This document shows, piece after piece, positions 47,458 to 57,516 of a stretch of DNA of 64,000 bases; position 1 is the stretch's first letter, and each line of letters starts with the position of its first letter. A program made the position numbers and the translations under genes. The stretch spans positions 88,669 to 152,668 of the forward strand of contig JADJAD010000015.1 in the NCBI GenBank assembly GCA_016704465.1. Reading direction: 5' to 3'. The notes beneath the pieces were generated by a model, which was given only the letters and a program-made list of their open reading frames with translations, was not told the DNA's origin and made no database searches. The DNA comes from Gemmatimonadota bacterium. GTDB lineage: Bacteria; Gemmatimonadota; Gemmatimonadetes; Gemmatimonadales; Gemmatimonadaceae.

Positions 47458-48088
47458 CAACGTTCCTCCCGAACGAGCCGGTATCCATCGCGCGCGAGCG
47501 AGGCGCCAAGCGACCTGCGTTCCCGCGGTAGCGGGATTCCAGCGGTAACACGTCGCACGTCCTTCGCTGAAGACGTCGAGCTTTCGCGTCGCTCCGGGCG
47601 ACTCCGGCTCGTCCAGCGAGGATGGGTATCGCTCTCGTGCGACGGCTGTGAGTCGATGCATCTGCTGGTTGTCAGAGCCCCTCAGCGGAAGGGTTTGCGG
47701 AGCAACCGCATCGAATGGTTCGCTGACCAGGCAATCGACGAGCCGCAGCACCCAGGCACACGCTGCACGGACATGATCGATGGAGTGACCGGTGTAGAGG
47801 AGAATGTCTCCGACTTCACGCGCGCGCAGCGCGAGCAGCAGCGCGCGCACTCCCTCTGGCTGATCGAGCGGTTCGCCTCCGCTGATGGTGACACCGTCAC
47901 ACACGCTCATCCAGTCACTGATGCCGTCCGTGAGCGCAGCGACACCGATGGCAGCTCCGCGTCCGGTCCCACGTCGCGGTGATGCGCCCTCGGCAAGCGG
48001 ATGCTGCATCCCTGCCCAAATGCCGATTGCGCCGTGGCTAAGCGAAGTAACCGGGAATGCAACGCGGGATACCTCGAAGCTGCTCCAC
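47457..48088 (-). CDS. NrdG-like radical SAM activating enzyme, frameshifted
   Basis: A small 4Fe-4S radical SAM protein. Fragments in order: RVAFPVTSLSHGAIGIW, a cysteine motif split between frames (GQGCSIR then ACRGR near 48000), SDWMSVCDGVTISGGEPLDQ, GDILLYTGHSIDHVRA and LPLRGSDNQQMHRLT, which are hallmarks of the NrdG/activase group. The third cluster cysteine reads as arginine and cannot be verified because several indels fall within 60 bases. Near 47500 a GC-dinucleotide run shifts the frame, after which RDGYRLVREER ends in a TGA that overlaps the zinc-ribbon ATG (TGATG). The probable start is GTG 48088, five bases past the ClpB-like stop. The substrate is unknown; related genes sit in AAA-linked clusters. 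Confidence 0.68.
47465..47469 (-). promoter_or_regulatory. Shine-Dalgarno site deciding the zinc-ribbon start
   Basis: GGAGG on the minus strand, seven bases before ATG 47457, shows that a separate gene starts here although the upstream open frame runs through. Confidence 0.65.
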
Positions 48089-48092
48089 TACC

Positions 48093-50068
48093 CTATCCCT
48101 GCGCCGCAACGGCAGGACCGAGCACCAACGCCGGCGTGCCGTCGTGAAGCGCATGCCCCACGACCTCCACCGACGACTTCGCTGGGACCTCGGCCTCGAA
48201 GAGCGCGCGTGCCAGGGATTGGTGAACTGTTCCTCCAGTTCGTTGCCAATACCGCGGCCTCCGTGCTTCAGGTCTGCCGTGCAGAGGGCCCGCAGCACGT
48301 CAGCCACATCACCGCGAACGGTGATGGTCACCTGCTGCACCTCGGCTACCCGCGACAGGACATTGTCGAGAAGTCGGTCGAAGATCCTCCCCGCAGACTC
48401 CTGACGGATGAAGTCGAACACTACGATGTTCTCGCCGATGCGATTGAGCAGCTCGGGGCGGCCGAGCCTGAGGTTGAAATAGGTGGTGATGCCCTCCCTG
48501 ACTGACCGTTCCACCTCGGCAAAGGTCTTGTGGGTTTCGGGCGTCACGACCTGCTTTCGCTGAAGCTTGCCGTTCTCCTCCACCTCTTCGACGATGCCGA
48601 GGTTAGACGTGAAGACGATGACGGCCTCGCTGCAATACACGCGCTCGCCCTGGCCCGACGTAACGAACCCTTCATCGAGCAGCTGAAGGAACTTGTCGAG
48701 CAAGCGTGTGTGTGCCTTCTCGATCTCGTCGAACAGCAAGAGGCAGTACGGCTTCTCTCGCAAGGCGTTGGTCAGCTCACCGCCCGCGTCGTAGCCGACG
48801 TACCCGGGCGGGGCGCCCAGCAGGCGCTGGTCGGCGTGCTCGGCGCCAAACTCGCTCATGTCGAAGCGCACGTACGAATGCGGATCGCCGAAAACCAACT
48901 CGGTAATGGCCTTGGCCAGTTCGGTCTTCCCCACGCCCGTGGGTCCGGCGAGGAACAGGACACCTCGCGGCTTGCCGGCCGAGCGCGACGCGTGCGCTCC
49001 CGACATCCCCATCTTGGCGCGAACGATCACGTCCAGCGCCTTGCGCAGCGCCTGCGGCTGTCCGATTACTGCGCGCTCGAGCGCCTCCATGCCGGCGCGG
49101 GAGCCGAGCAGCCGGAAGCTTCTGCCATCGGTCTTCAGCAACGCCGACCTTGTAGAAGCGAATGGCGTCGGTCAATCGCTCGGCCGGCAGGACTCGGCCC
49201 TGCTCAGTTCGTGAATGGCGCGCATGTCGCGCACGGACATCCCCTCCGTTTGCGAGGCGAACGTCGTGATGGCCAGGGCGCGATCCGCTTCCGATGCGTC
49301 GCCTTTCTTCCACTTCCACCCGCGCAGGAGAATGTCCGCGACCCGCTCCCGCGTGGCAAAATCGGGGGCGGTGATGGGAATGCGTCGCAGCAGGGGGTTC
49401 CGGTGAAAGTACCAGGCGGGCAGGTCGTTCTCCTTGTCGCACAACCAAACCACCGTGTTGTAGTGCGCGACGCTACTGAGCGCCTCCGACAGGTGCGCTC
49501 GTGCCGAGATGCTCGACTTCAGGCAACGCACGAGTGGCGGGTGCTCGTCCACCAGGTCGAGGGCGTTGGGGTCGCGCGCCATCCGAGAGGCGAAGTCGAT
49601 GAGCAGGGAGAGATGGTCTTCGCGCGCCGGCCGGTTGGCGACCGCTTCGACGATGTCACCAAGGCGAGTCAGCATCTCCCGCGGCGCGGCCGGCCCCGTA
49701 TATCGCGCCGGCTCGAGCCCGAGCGTGCCGGTCAGGAATTCGGTGGTGCGCTTTCCATCAAACGGGGCGGCGTCGAGGATCGACAGACCGTGGACGCGAT
49801 CGTACCGCAGTCCATGGCGATAACCACGCGCGTGCACGATACGGGCGAGGAACCGCGGAAGATCGAGCCAGGTCCATCCAATCTCTTCTCGCCCATCCCG
49901 AAGCGTGCGCTGCGGATACGGAAAGAGATCGAAGATGTTGCCCGTGCAGATGAACTGGCTCTTGAGTGGCAGGAAGCGGAGGAAGTCGCGAAGCCATCGA
50001 CTCGGAACGAGGTCGAGGACTTCTTGCTCCGGAAGGTCTGCGCGACTGGCGGCATCGGGTTCGGTCAT
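48093..50068 (-). CDS. ClpB/ClpA-like AAA+ unfoldase with degenerate first AAA module, frameshifted
   Basis: About 650 residues. The N-terminal half (MTEPDAASRADLPEQEVLDL; LKSQFICTGNIFDLFPYPQR) ends with an AAA-like core lacking a Walker A: AHYNTVVWLCDKENDLPAWY resembles Walker B/sensor 1, and RRIPITAPDFATRERV the arginine-finger region. The second half is a complete ClpB-type D2: VIGQPQALRKALDVIV, Walker A GPTGVGKTELAK, YVRFDMSEFGAEHA, pore loop GAPPGYVGYDAG, Walker B CLLLFDEIEKAH, sensor 1 FTSNLG, RPELLNRIGENIVVF and the C-terminal HGGRGIGNELEEQF. Frame changes lie near 49190, 49140 and 48215. It probably unfolds or disassembles a client. Confidence 0.75.
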
Positions 50069-50122
50069 GATGTGGCGGACTCGAAGAAGGTCGAGGATGG
50101 TGATGAGAACGGGATGCTGCGG

Positions 50123-50815
50123 CTAGCGGTCCGCCTGACGCCTGGCGGCAGTGCGCCGACGCTGCTCTGCTTCATAGTCGTCGCGCCTGCCCTCTTCTCC
50201 GATTCGACGGTCCTGCTTGTCCACCCAACTTTCGTACGTGAAGGTGTAGCCACTCTCTTCCAGCAGTGCCTTCGCCTCAGGAAGCGCGACCGCGCACCAA
50301 TCGTCGACCCACTCTGGCTCAGGCGAGGCCGGATCCAGCACGTGCTGGAGCTTGGCGGTCAGGCTACCGTCGCTTTCCGTCGCTAGAGCGAACACCTTCC
50401 GATCGTCGGTTCCTGACTGGAAGATGGCGATGCGGCGCTCGGGATAGTCTCGATGCTGGTATACCTGGAGCATCATCTCGTCGGACGTCGCCTCCGCCTG
50501 AACCATGACGCCATCGCGTGGAACCCGGACTCGAGCGAGCGCGCTTCGCTGCGGCTCGTAGCCGTGTCGCTCCAGCGCGCGAAGGAAGGCCGCATTGCGA
50601 CGTTCGGACTCCGCCTTGTGCGCCAACCTCGCCGACGTGTCACGCGCCTGCTGCAGATTCCGGGCATAGGACGTTTCCATAGATCCCAACAGTCGGGCGA
50701 GCTCTTCGAATGTTCGCGCGTGCCCGACCTCCGCCACGCGCGCGTGAAGCTCCGTGAGCGGCGCCAGCGCCTGTGCTGCATCCTCCTCATGCATCTCTCC
50801 CGCTCTTGCTACCAC
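50123..50815 (-). CDS. Hypothetical helical protein of operon C
   Basis: A 230-residue protein. Residues 1-90 are helical and predicted coiled coil (MHEEDAAQALAPLTELHARV; SYARNLQQARDTSARLAHKA); 95-185 look alpha/beta (GVMVQAEATSDEMMLQVYQH and ERRIAIFQSGTDDRKVFALA), recalling proteins that accompany AAA+ machines; the C-terminus is very basic (EAEQRRRTAARRQADR). The GTG at 50815 is taken as start, although a sensible frame continues upstream to 50878. No family recognised. It lies between the coiled-coil gene and the ClpB-like gene on the same strand. Confidence 0.58.
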   Translation of the reverse strand: MVARAGEMHEEDAAQALAPLTELHARVAEVGHARTFEELARLLGSMETSYARNLQQARDTSARLAHKAESERRNAAFLRALERHGYEPQRSALARVRVPRDGVMVQAEATSDEMMLQVYQHRDYPERRIAIFQSGTDDRKVFALATESDGSLTAKLQHVLDPASPEPEWVDDWCAVALPEAKALLEESGYTFTYESWVDKQDRRIGEEGRRDDYEAEQRRRTAARRQADR

Positions 50816-50875
50816 GGTGCCATCGATCTCCCCAAACCACTTGGCCGTCGACAGAGCGGCTCGGCTCGACTTCAG

Positions 50876-51672
50876 TCACGCGACGGTCGAGCGCCTCCAG
50901 AGCCGCTGTACGGCTGTCGCGGTCAGGCGCAACCGAGACCGCCGCGAGTCCTGCCGCAATACGTCGAGCAGCGCAGATTCTGACAGGCGCGCAATGCGCT
51001 CGCCGATGCGCTCCTCTTCGTCGGTCGGCACGGGCGCATCGCCGCGGTGGGCGCCGGACGCAGGTGGCGCGACGCTGGCCAGTACGTCGTTGCGCAGCTG
51101 CGCGAGTGCCGACCGATTCGTGTCGTGCGCGATTCGCTCCAGCTGTTCGATCGCCTCACGAACGCTCGCACCGGCAGCGCTCAGCAGGTGGCGCGTCTGG
51201 GCGACAGCGTCGAGGGGACGTTTGGCATTGCCGCGGGAACTTTCAGCTCCTGGCGGTGGGCCGCCGCACGGTCGCGCGCAAGCTGGAGCTGCGCATTCGC
51301 GCGCTCGATCATCAGGTTGCAGGCGGCGATTTCCGCCAGCAGCTCGTTCTGCAACGATGCCAGCTGACGTTCGAGGGTCGCGGCACGCGAGCTGCCTTGC
51401 GCGAGCGAACGGCGGAGGGCGTCGATGTCGTCGCCCACGCTTGGCGCTGTGGTGGACTCGACCGTCACGCCCAGCATCCGCAGCTGTGTGATGGCGTGTG
51501 ACGCCCGCTCCTCCACCTGCCGAAGGGCGCTCGTGAGCCGGGCGCGTTCCCGCTCCCTGCGCTCTTCCTCTTGGCGCCGACGTTCCGCCTCGCGCCGCTC
51601 GCGCGCTGCCTGCTCGCGTCGGCGCTGCTCCTCGGCGCTGACTTCGATCTCGCCGTGCTTGAGTCCGCTCAT
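50876..51672 (-). CDS. Coiled-coil protein heading operon C, frameshifted
   Basis: ATG 51672 (MSGLKHGEIEVSAEEQRRRE) follows a GGGGAGGGG ribosome site. The first 130 residues are a long charged coiled coil (RREAERRRQEEERRERERAR) followed by LERQLASLQNELLAEIAACN. A frame change near 51220 leads to further helices (SVREAIEQLERIAHDTNRSA) and ends RLWRRSTVA. No enzymatic motif. It may be a scaffold. The gene diverges from the first gene of operon D, 242 bases away. Confidence 0.58.
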
Positions 51673-51914
51673 TGGAATCCCCTCCCCACTCCGTACTTCC
51701 GACGTGCCCAGTGTAGTGGTCGACCGACGTACGATGCGCGGCGGAACTTCCTGGCACGACGATCGGACCGCGAGTATCCCCCCAACTTGGTGCCATGGAT
51801 GACGCCGCAAGGCGTCAGGAATCCGCGAGCCGGTCCGTCACGCATCTGTGGGCCGAGCAGAAGGATAGAACTCGCCCTTCTTGACGAGGCTGCCAATCGG
51901 ACTGCAGGTCGGGA
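51673..51914. promoter_or_regulatory. Divergent spacer between operons C and D
   Basis: A 242-base gap separating the starts of two large divergent operons; promoters for both must lie here. No element is assigned with confidence. Confidence 0.4.
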
Positions 51915-52502
51915 ATGAGACTTACGGGCGGGAGCGGGATGCAAACGGGCTGGCGGGAGACTGGGCGACGGATTCTCGCGGCGCTGCGGCGGTATGTGCG
52001 GCTGACCACTCGCGGTGAATCCGCCGCGATCGTCACGTTCGCCCGGGTCACCGCCGTGCCGCTGGAGGGAGCCCGGGTCGTGGTGCGCTGGCGAACGCGC
52101 GGGGTTTGGCGTGTGAGGCTCACCCCGGGCGGGGATTTTCACTCGCCTTCGGGCGAACTGGAGCTCGTCCTTCCCCACGAAGGCGTTTCTGTTCGCATCG
52201 AGGCGTGGGGGGCGTACACCCGACTCGAGCGCGAGTTGAGCGTCCGCCCCGCCGCGGTGCCTGGCACACAGCGACGGATCCAGGCAGTGGATCGGATGCA
52301 GGCCCTGGCACCGGTGCTGCGGGCATCGCTGGCGGCTCAGGCGCGCCAGATCGCCGAGGACATCGCCCGCCGCGCTACGCTCTGGAAACCCTCACCGCTC
52401 GTTTTCGCGCCGCGCGTTCGCTACGCCGGACGGCGTGTCGCGGTAGCACGCCCTTGGCTGAGAACGCCCCCGGCACACTTCATGTCGGACGCACCGGAAT
52501 GA
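51915..52502 (+). CDS. Hypothetical protein, first gene of operon D
   Basis: A 195-residue protein (ATG 51915, or ATG 51939 with GGAGCGGG in front). A basic N-terminal helix (GRRILAALRRYVRLTTRGES) is followed by a beta-sandwich-like part (VPLEGARVVVRWRTRGVWRV; ELELVLPHEGVSVRIEAWGA) and a helical C-terminus (MQALAPVLRASLAAQARQIA). The beta part recalls carboxypeptidase-regulatory-like folds, but I cannot name a family. The frame is intact. Confidence 0.55.
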   Translation: MRLTGGSGMQTGWRETGRRILAALRRYVRLTTRGESAAIVTFARVTAVPLEGARVVVRWRTRGVWRVRLTPGGDFHSPSGELELVLPHEGVSVRIEAWGAYTRLERELSVRPAAVPGTQRRIQAVDRMQALAPVLRASLAAQARQIAEDIARRATLWKPSPLVFAPRVRYAGRRVAVARPWLRTPPAHFMSDAPE

Positions 52503-52621
52503 GTGCTCGCGACGCGCCCTGCTCGAGGCGCTCGTGAGCCTCCGTATGGTCGGAAGCTTGCGCAGGAACTGAAGCACGAGGGCCCGCGCGGGTGCTGCCG
52601 CACCACGGCATCGCGGTCAGG

Positions 52622-53901
52622 ATGAGCGAACGACCCTTCACCGAGTCTCCTATGTCGCATCCGAATGTCAGCAACTCAGGCTCCGACCGTCCGTACCAGT
52701 GCCCGACGCCGAGTGCGGTGAGCCTCTTCATGTGGCGCTGCGCCGGCGCCGATGAGGCGATCCTTCGACGTTGCAACTACTCGGAGCACGTGAAGGCGGC
52801 GTGCATGGGTGGCATCGTGCTGGCGACCGGCGTGCTGGCCTTCATCGCGATGACCTTCGCGATGTGGACCATCTTCTCCAAGAGCTATGGCGACAACGCG
52901 ATCTGGTTCGCCCCTGCCGGTCGGCCTGATCTGGGGCCTCATGATCTTCAACCTCGACCGGTTCATCGTGTCGAGCACGGGGAAGGGGATGGCCTCGAGA
53001 CAATCTCTGGCAGCGAGATCAGGGAATGCCCTGCCTCGGCTGATCATGGCGTTCTTCATCGCGCTGGTGGTGTCCAAGCCACTCGAGGTCCAGATCTTCA
53101 AGCGCGAACTGGATCGTGCGGTCGCCGATTCCGCCTCGAAACTTCGTCGGGCTCAACGCGGCAGCAACGAGTCCACGTATGCGTCCGAACTCGCGGAGAT
53201 CTCCCGCCTGCGCGCGGCCGCCGTGGCGCCCATTGAAGCGCTCCAGAGTCGCATTCAGGATCTCGAACGCGCGGCGGATGCCGAACTGATGGGCACTGGT
53301 GTCACCAAGCAGCCCGTTTGTGGTCGCGTGTGCAATCAGCTCAGGGACCAGGCCAACTCGTTGAAATCAGAGCGGGATGGACTTCAGGAGCGATTGGCAT
53401 CACAGATGGGGGAGTGGCAAGCTCGGGAGACCCGCATCAAGGAAGAGCTGCAGGAGCAGGTCGCGAACGACGACAAGGTCATTCATCACCCTTGTCTTCT
53501 TCTGCATCGAGGCGGCCCCGATCTTCTTCAAGCTCATGATCGTCAAGGGCCCATACGACTACCTGGAGGAAGCCGAGAAAGAGCTGCTGCGTGCGAGAGC
53601 CGGAACGGAGATCGTGCGACACTGGCTACCTGCGCCCCCCGGAACCACGGGCCCGGGGACGCTGCGAGAGGAGACCATACACCATCCGGCCCGCATCGAG
53701 ACCGAACGCAGCAGGCTCGCGAACGACACCCAGCTCGCGGTCGAGCGTGCGGGGTGGCGGCGGTTTGAACAGCAAGCCGTGCAGGAGGTCGAGCGCGACC
53801 CGAGGCCGTACTTCGAGGAGGTCGCAAGCACGCGGACCGACCGCCCACTGCGTGAGGATCCGGCCGTCGAGCCGCAACCGTCACCTCGTCAGCCCGCGTA
53901 G
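52622..53901 (+). CDS. DUF4407-family membrane protein, frameshifted
   Basis: ATG 52622 or 52652. The family start is clear: FMWRCAGADEAILRRCNYSE, then helices (GGIVLATGVLAFIAMTFAMW), the DUF4407 signature GLIWGLMIFNLDRFIVSST and PRLIMAFFIALVVSKPLEVQ with IFKREL. A periplasmic coiled coil of about 130 residues (LRAAAVAPIEALQSRIQDLE) leads to the last helix SFITLVFFCIEAAPIFFKLM and a cytoplasmic tail. Frame changes near 52917 and 53485; each restores a known family segment, so sequence error is likely. The function of DUF4407 is unknown. Its long coiled coil suits a sensor or scaffold across the inner membrane. Confidence 0.78.
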
Positions 53902-53948
53902 TCGCCAATGGAGCAATCGAGCGTGGTTCTCTCTCCGTCGCCGTTCAC

Positions 53949-55052
53949 ATGCGCTGCTGGACGAGCGCTGTAGACCCCGGACTTCTTCCGCACCTTCCGC
54001 GGTGGGAGCGCTGGCGATTCACGCTGATCGCCGTGCTGACGCTGCTGATAGGCGCCGCGTGCGCGCACGCGGGCTATTCGTTCGTCCGTGACTTCGCGGG
54101 TCTCGCGATCGCCACCGCGAGCGGGGCATTGCTCGCGTTCATTGCCCTCAACCTGCTCAGGTTGATCTACGCCAACTGCGCGCCGTCCCCATCGCTCGCA
54201 CGCCGACCGGCGAATCCGGAGGAGCTGGCGGGCGAGCGCGGGACGTCCCGTTCGCGGCAAACGCTGGTCATGCGCCTGGCGGTCGCCGGCGTGGTGTCCC
54301 TGAGCGCTGTCCCCGCACTCGCGACGCGGATTCTCGGTCCTCAGGTGGCGGTCCTCGAGGCGAGCGACATTCGTGGGGCAATCGAGGTGGAGAGCTCACT
54401 GATTCGCGAGCGCTACCGTGGCGATCTGGCAACCCTCACCAGCGCACTTGCCCTGACCGGCGGTAACGTCGAGGGCGATGCGGCGGCGACAGGCGGAGTT
54501 GCTGCAGCCGCAATTGCTGGCGCGCATGCCCGAGGCGACGCGCCGACGGGTGCAAACGACCGTCGACGCCACTCGAGACGAGCTGGAACAACGAATTCGC
54601 TCCGAGCGGCTTCGCCTGCAGCCGAGGATCGACTCGCTCACGAATGCGCTTCGCGGGTTGGACGAACAACAGAACCGCGAGATTGCGGCCATCGCCAGCC
54701 GGACGGAGTTCCAGCCATCCTTCTCGCGTCGAGCGGTCCTGATGTATCGGCGGATCTGGTATTCGTACCCGCTCTCATTCGCGCTCGGTGCACTCTTCCT
54801 TCTGCCCGTGTGGATGCGCTTGAGAGGCGAGTACTTGTATGACCGCCTGGTGGCAGCCGAGGTTATCGGACGGTCGCGCGCTCGCATGCGCTCTTTCTTC
54901 GACGCTTTGCCCATGCGGTGCAGCGATACCCGGTGACGTTCGCCGCTCCATTCAGCGGATTCAGCGATGCGCCATTCAACACGCAACCACTGGCACCTCG
55001 ACTGGTCCCTCTCGATGCGTTGATCGGCGATGTCGCCGAGCGAGCCCCGTAG
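53949..55052 (+). CDS. DUF4407-like second membrane protein, frameshifted
   Basis: Same topology as the gene before it but diverged. Helices WRFTLIAVLTLLIGAACAHA and LAIATASGALLAFIALNLLR, then VMRLAVAGVVSLSAVPALAT, a coiled coil of about 150 residues (RRVQTTVDATRDELEQRIRS), and a final helix SYPLSFALGALFLLPVWMRL. Frame changes near 54475 and 54900; the last frame ends with VPLDALIGDVAERAP. It starts 48 bases after the first DUF4407 gene. The two probably form a hetero-complex. Confidence 0.55.
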
Positions 55053-55061
55053 GAGCGCGCG

Positions 55062-55475
55062 GTGACATCGAGTTCGTACGAGTCGGACCCGGCGTCCTCG
55101 CACCTCATGGTGCGCGGTGTGTTTCGGTTGCCCCTCGGCGTCGGTCGCCGGCCGGTGCAGCATGCGGTGCATGAAGTGATCTATGCATTCAATGGAGTCG
55201 TTGCGGCGGGGGCAACGGTTACTGAGGCCACCTTCTTCCGGGAGCCCGCAGCGGCTGACGGCGCGATCGAGGGCATGGCGGTCTTCGCCGCGGTCTCAGC
55301 CGTGACCGTCACGCCCAGCGCCGAAGTTGCCGAGGGGGAATGCGCCCTGGTCTCCCTTGTTCACGTATCGATCGACTCACCGCAACTCGTGTTTTCATCG
55401 GCGGGGCTGGAGGAATGGGTGGTCGTGATCGAAGGGGTCGGAACCGGACAGGTGGTCGATGTGCCCCAGCTGTAG
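55062..55475 (+). CDS. Hypothetical small beta-rich protein
   Basis: A 137-residue protein; AGGAG six bases before GTG 55062 sets the start, ten bases after the previous stop. The sequence alternates hydrophobic strands (MVRGVFRLPLGVG, FNGVVAAGATVTEATFFREP, AVFAAVSAVTVTPSAEVAEG, GLEEWVVVIEGVGTGQVVDV). No membrane helix, signal or catalytic motif. It probably completes the DUF4407 module. Confidence 0.55.
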   Translation: MTSSSYESDPASSHLMVRGVFRLPLGVGRRPVQHAVHEVIYAFNGVVAAGATVTEATFFREPAAADGAIEGMAVFAAVSAVTVTPSAEVAEGECALVSLVHVSIDSPQLVFSSAGLEEWVVVIEGVGTGQVVDVPQL

Positions 55476-55637
55476 CTCCGCGCCGCGGGATCCCGCTCGC
55501 GAAGGCGCGCAAGCACGTACGCGGCACGCGGTGATGGGGAAGCACGACGCTGGCAGGCGTCGCGAGTCGGGTGGAGGTCCGTGAAGCGTCGTGGCGCGCA
55601 GATTCGGCTGCTCCACCGTGCTTGACGGGGCTCTTTC

Positions 55638-56766
55638 ATGATGGGCAGATTCACCAGACCTCCAACTCGGCCATCCGTGATATCCCCCCTTCACCGTCTC
55701 AAGATCGAGCTGTTCACCGAGGGGCTCGTCGTGGCGCCCGGGGCGCACGAGCGCCTTGCTGGAGCAGACGGGCAGCGACCCCTTACGCTCGCCGACTACG
55801 CGTCCACCTCGGGCATCACCCTGCGGCTGCCGGACGATGTATGGGTCAACGCACCGATCGCCCAGCACAACCCCAACTTCGTGCATGCACCACGGCACAC
55901 GCTCGATCTCGCCGGGGATGGGTTCGTCGTCCGAGGTCATCTGGGCGAGTTCCCGACCGTCCCGATACCGGTGCCGGACTACCACGATGAGGTGAACGCC
56001 GAGGGCGAGGCCTACACCAGCTACGCGTATACGCATAGCGACCGAGTTCGCATCTCCCGTCGAGGGTGCGCGATTGCGTGCAAGTTCTGCGACCTGCCCT
56101 ACGAGTATCGCTACCGTACCAAGCGCACGGCGGGCCTGGTCGACGCGGTGGACCGGGCGTTGAAGGATGCCGCGCTACCCGCTCGGCACGTGCTGATTTC
56201 CGGCGGCCTCCCCCGCACGGCGGACTACGGTTGGCTTCAGGAGGTGTGGTCCGCCGTCGCTGCCGCATTTCCCGCCATCGATGTCGATGTGATGATGGTG
56301 CCGGCGCCGGGGCTGATGGATCCACGGGCGCTCAAGGCGGCAGGCATTGCGGGACTCTCCATCAACATGGAGATGCCGGAATACCGAGCTCGCAGCCCGC
56401 GCCATGCCCGGCAAGGCGAAGATCGGACGGGACCAGTGGCTGCGTCTCGTCGAACAGTCCGTGGAAGAATTCGGACCGGGGCGGATTCGCTCGTTGCTCA
56501 TGCTCGGCATCGAGCCGCTCGACGACACCTTGAGCGCCGTCGAGGCACTGGCTGAGCGGGGGTGCGACCCGGTGCTGTCACCATTTCGGCCCGACCCGAG
56601 CACGCCCATGCGCGATCACCCGCCGCCAACAGCGGAGCTGATGGTCGATGCCTGGTGCAGGGCGTCGGAGATCGTGGCGAAGCACGGCGTACAGTTGGGC
56701 CCGCGCTGCATTCCCTGCATGCACAACACACTCACCTGCCCCGACGCCGTCTGCACTTGGTGTGGT
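55638..56766 (+). CDS. Radical SAM protein with C-terminal cysteine cluster, frameshifted
   Basis: An N-terminal domain (about residues 14-130) precedes a radical SAM core with the canonical CxxxCxxC in GCAIACKFCDLPYEYRY (codons 56066-56090). ARHVLISGGLPRTADYGWLQ carries the GGE-like strand; DVDVMMVPAPGLMDPRALKA and AAGIAGLSINMEMPEYRA follow. A frame change near 56388 leads to GKAKIGRDQWLRLVEQSVEE, LLMLGIEPLDDTLSAVEALA and a terminal cysteine cluster CIPCMHNTLTCPDAVCTWCG, likely for a second Fe-S cluster. The reading frame runs on into the nitroreductase, so a fusion is possible; a GTGA overlap at 56767 instead suggests two coupled genes. Substrate unknown. Confidence 0.72.
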
Positions 56767-57516
56767 GTGAGCAACGGCGAGGGGGAGGGTGGGGGAGCGC
56801 GGCTCGCAGCGCAGCTGTTCCCGCTCATTCGCGACCGGCGGCGCATTCGGGCGTTCTCGGACCGAGCGGTGCCGCCGGAGATGATCGCGCAGATTGTCGA
56901 CTGCGGCCCTGCCGCTCCGTCGTCGAAGAACAGCAATCCTGGTTCATCGTGACGGCGGCAGGGGAGCGCAAGCGCGATGTCACCTGGTTTCGCGACGCCG
57001 TGGCGACCGCAGAACCTCCAGTCGCGGGTTCCGATCGATCCTGCGACTGGCAGGAACGCGCGGGACTTCGAGATACCGTGCAGGAGTCTGCAGAGACGGT
57101 GGAGCAGGCCTCTGTCCTGATCCTCCTGTTCAACCAGCGCGTTCTCGCGCGGCGTGGACACGTTGCTGCATGTCATACGCGGGAATACTGAAGGGTCGCT
57201 TCCCGGGAAGGCGCTCTACGGATACGCGGGAGAGTTGATCGCCCTTGGAGCCGCCGTGGAGAACATGCTGCTTGCGGCGCGCGCGTTGGGGCTGGGAGCC
57301 GTGTACATGGCCGACTCCTATCCACTGCGCGAGCGTATTCGCCGAGAGATGCAGACGACGCGTGAACTGGTGGGGATGCTTGCGGTGGGATGGCCAACGT
57401 ACGGGCCTCCCCCGCGTGAACTGCGGCGGGAGTTCAGCGCCACGTGGGAGGACGCGGTGGGGCGCATCGACGCCAGTGTGCTGGAGCGGGAGGCGTTCTG
57501 GGTGAGTGATCAGTGA
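56767..57516 (+). CDS. Nitroreductase-family FMN oxidoreductase, frameshifted
   Basis: From GTG 56767, LFPLIRDRRRIRAFSDRAVP and CGPAAPSSKNSNP are the N-terminal nitroreductase motifs that bind FMN. Frame changes near 56945 and 57150 lead to SWFIVTAAGERKRDVTWFRD, then LIALGAAVENMLLAARALGL, GAVYM and ELVGMLAVGWPTYGPPPREL, the C-terminal family motifs. Nitroreductases also include flavin enzymes acting on thiazoline/oxazoline rings in peptide natural products and BluB-type enzymes. It overlaps the following carbamoyltransferase-like gene by four bases (GTGA), so it works in the same pathway. The partner radical SAM gene suggests a redox-modified small molecule. Confidence 0.7.

Noticed and set aside
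48530..50386. A 618-codon plus-strand open frame
   Set aside because: It is antisense to the ClpB-like gene, whose motifs are clear, and its own product shows no domain.
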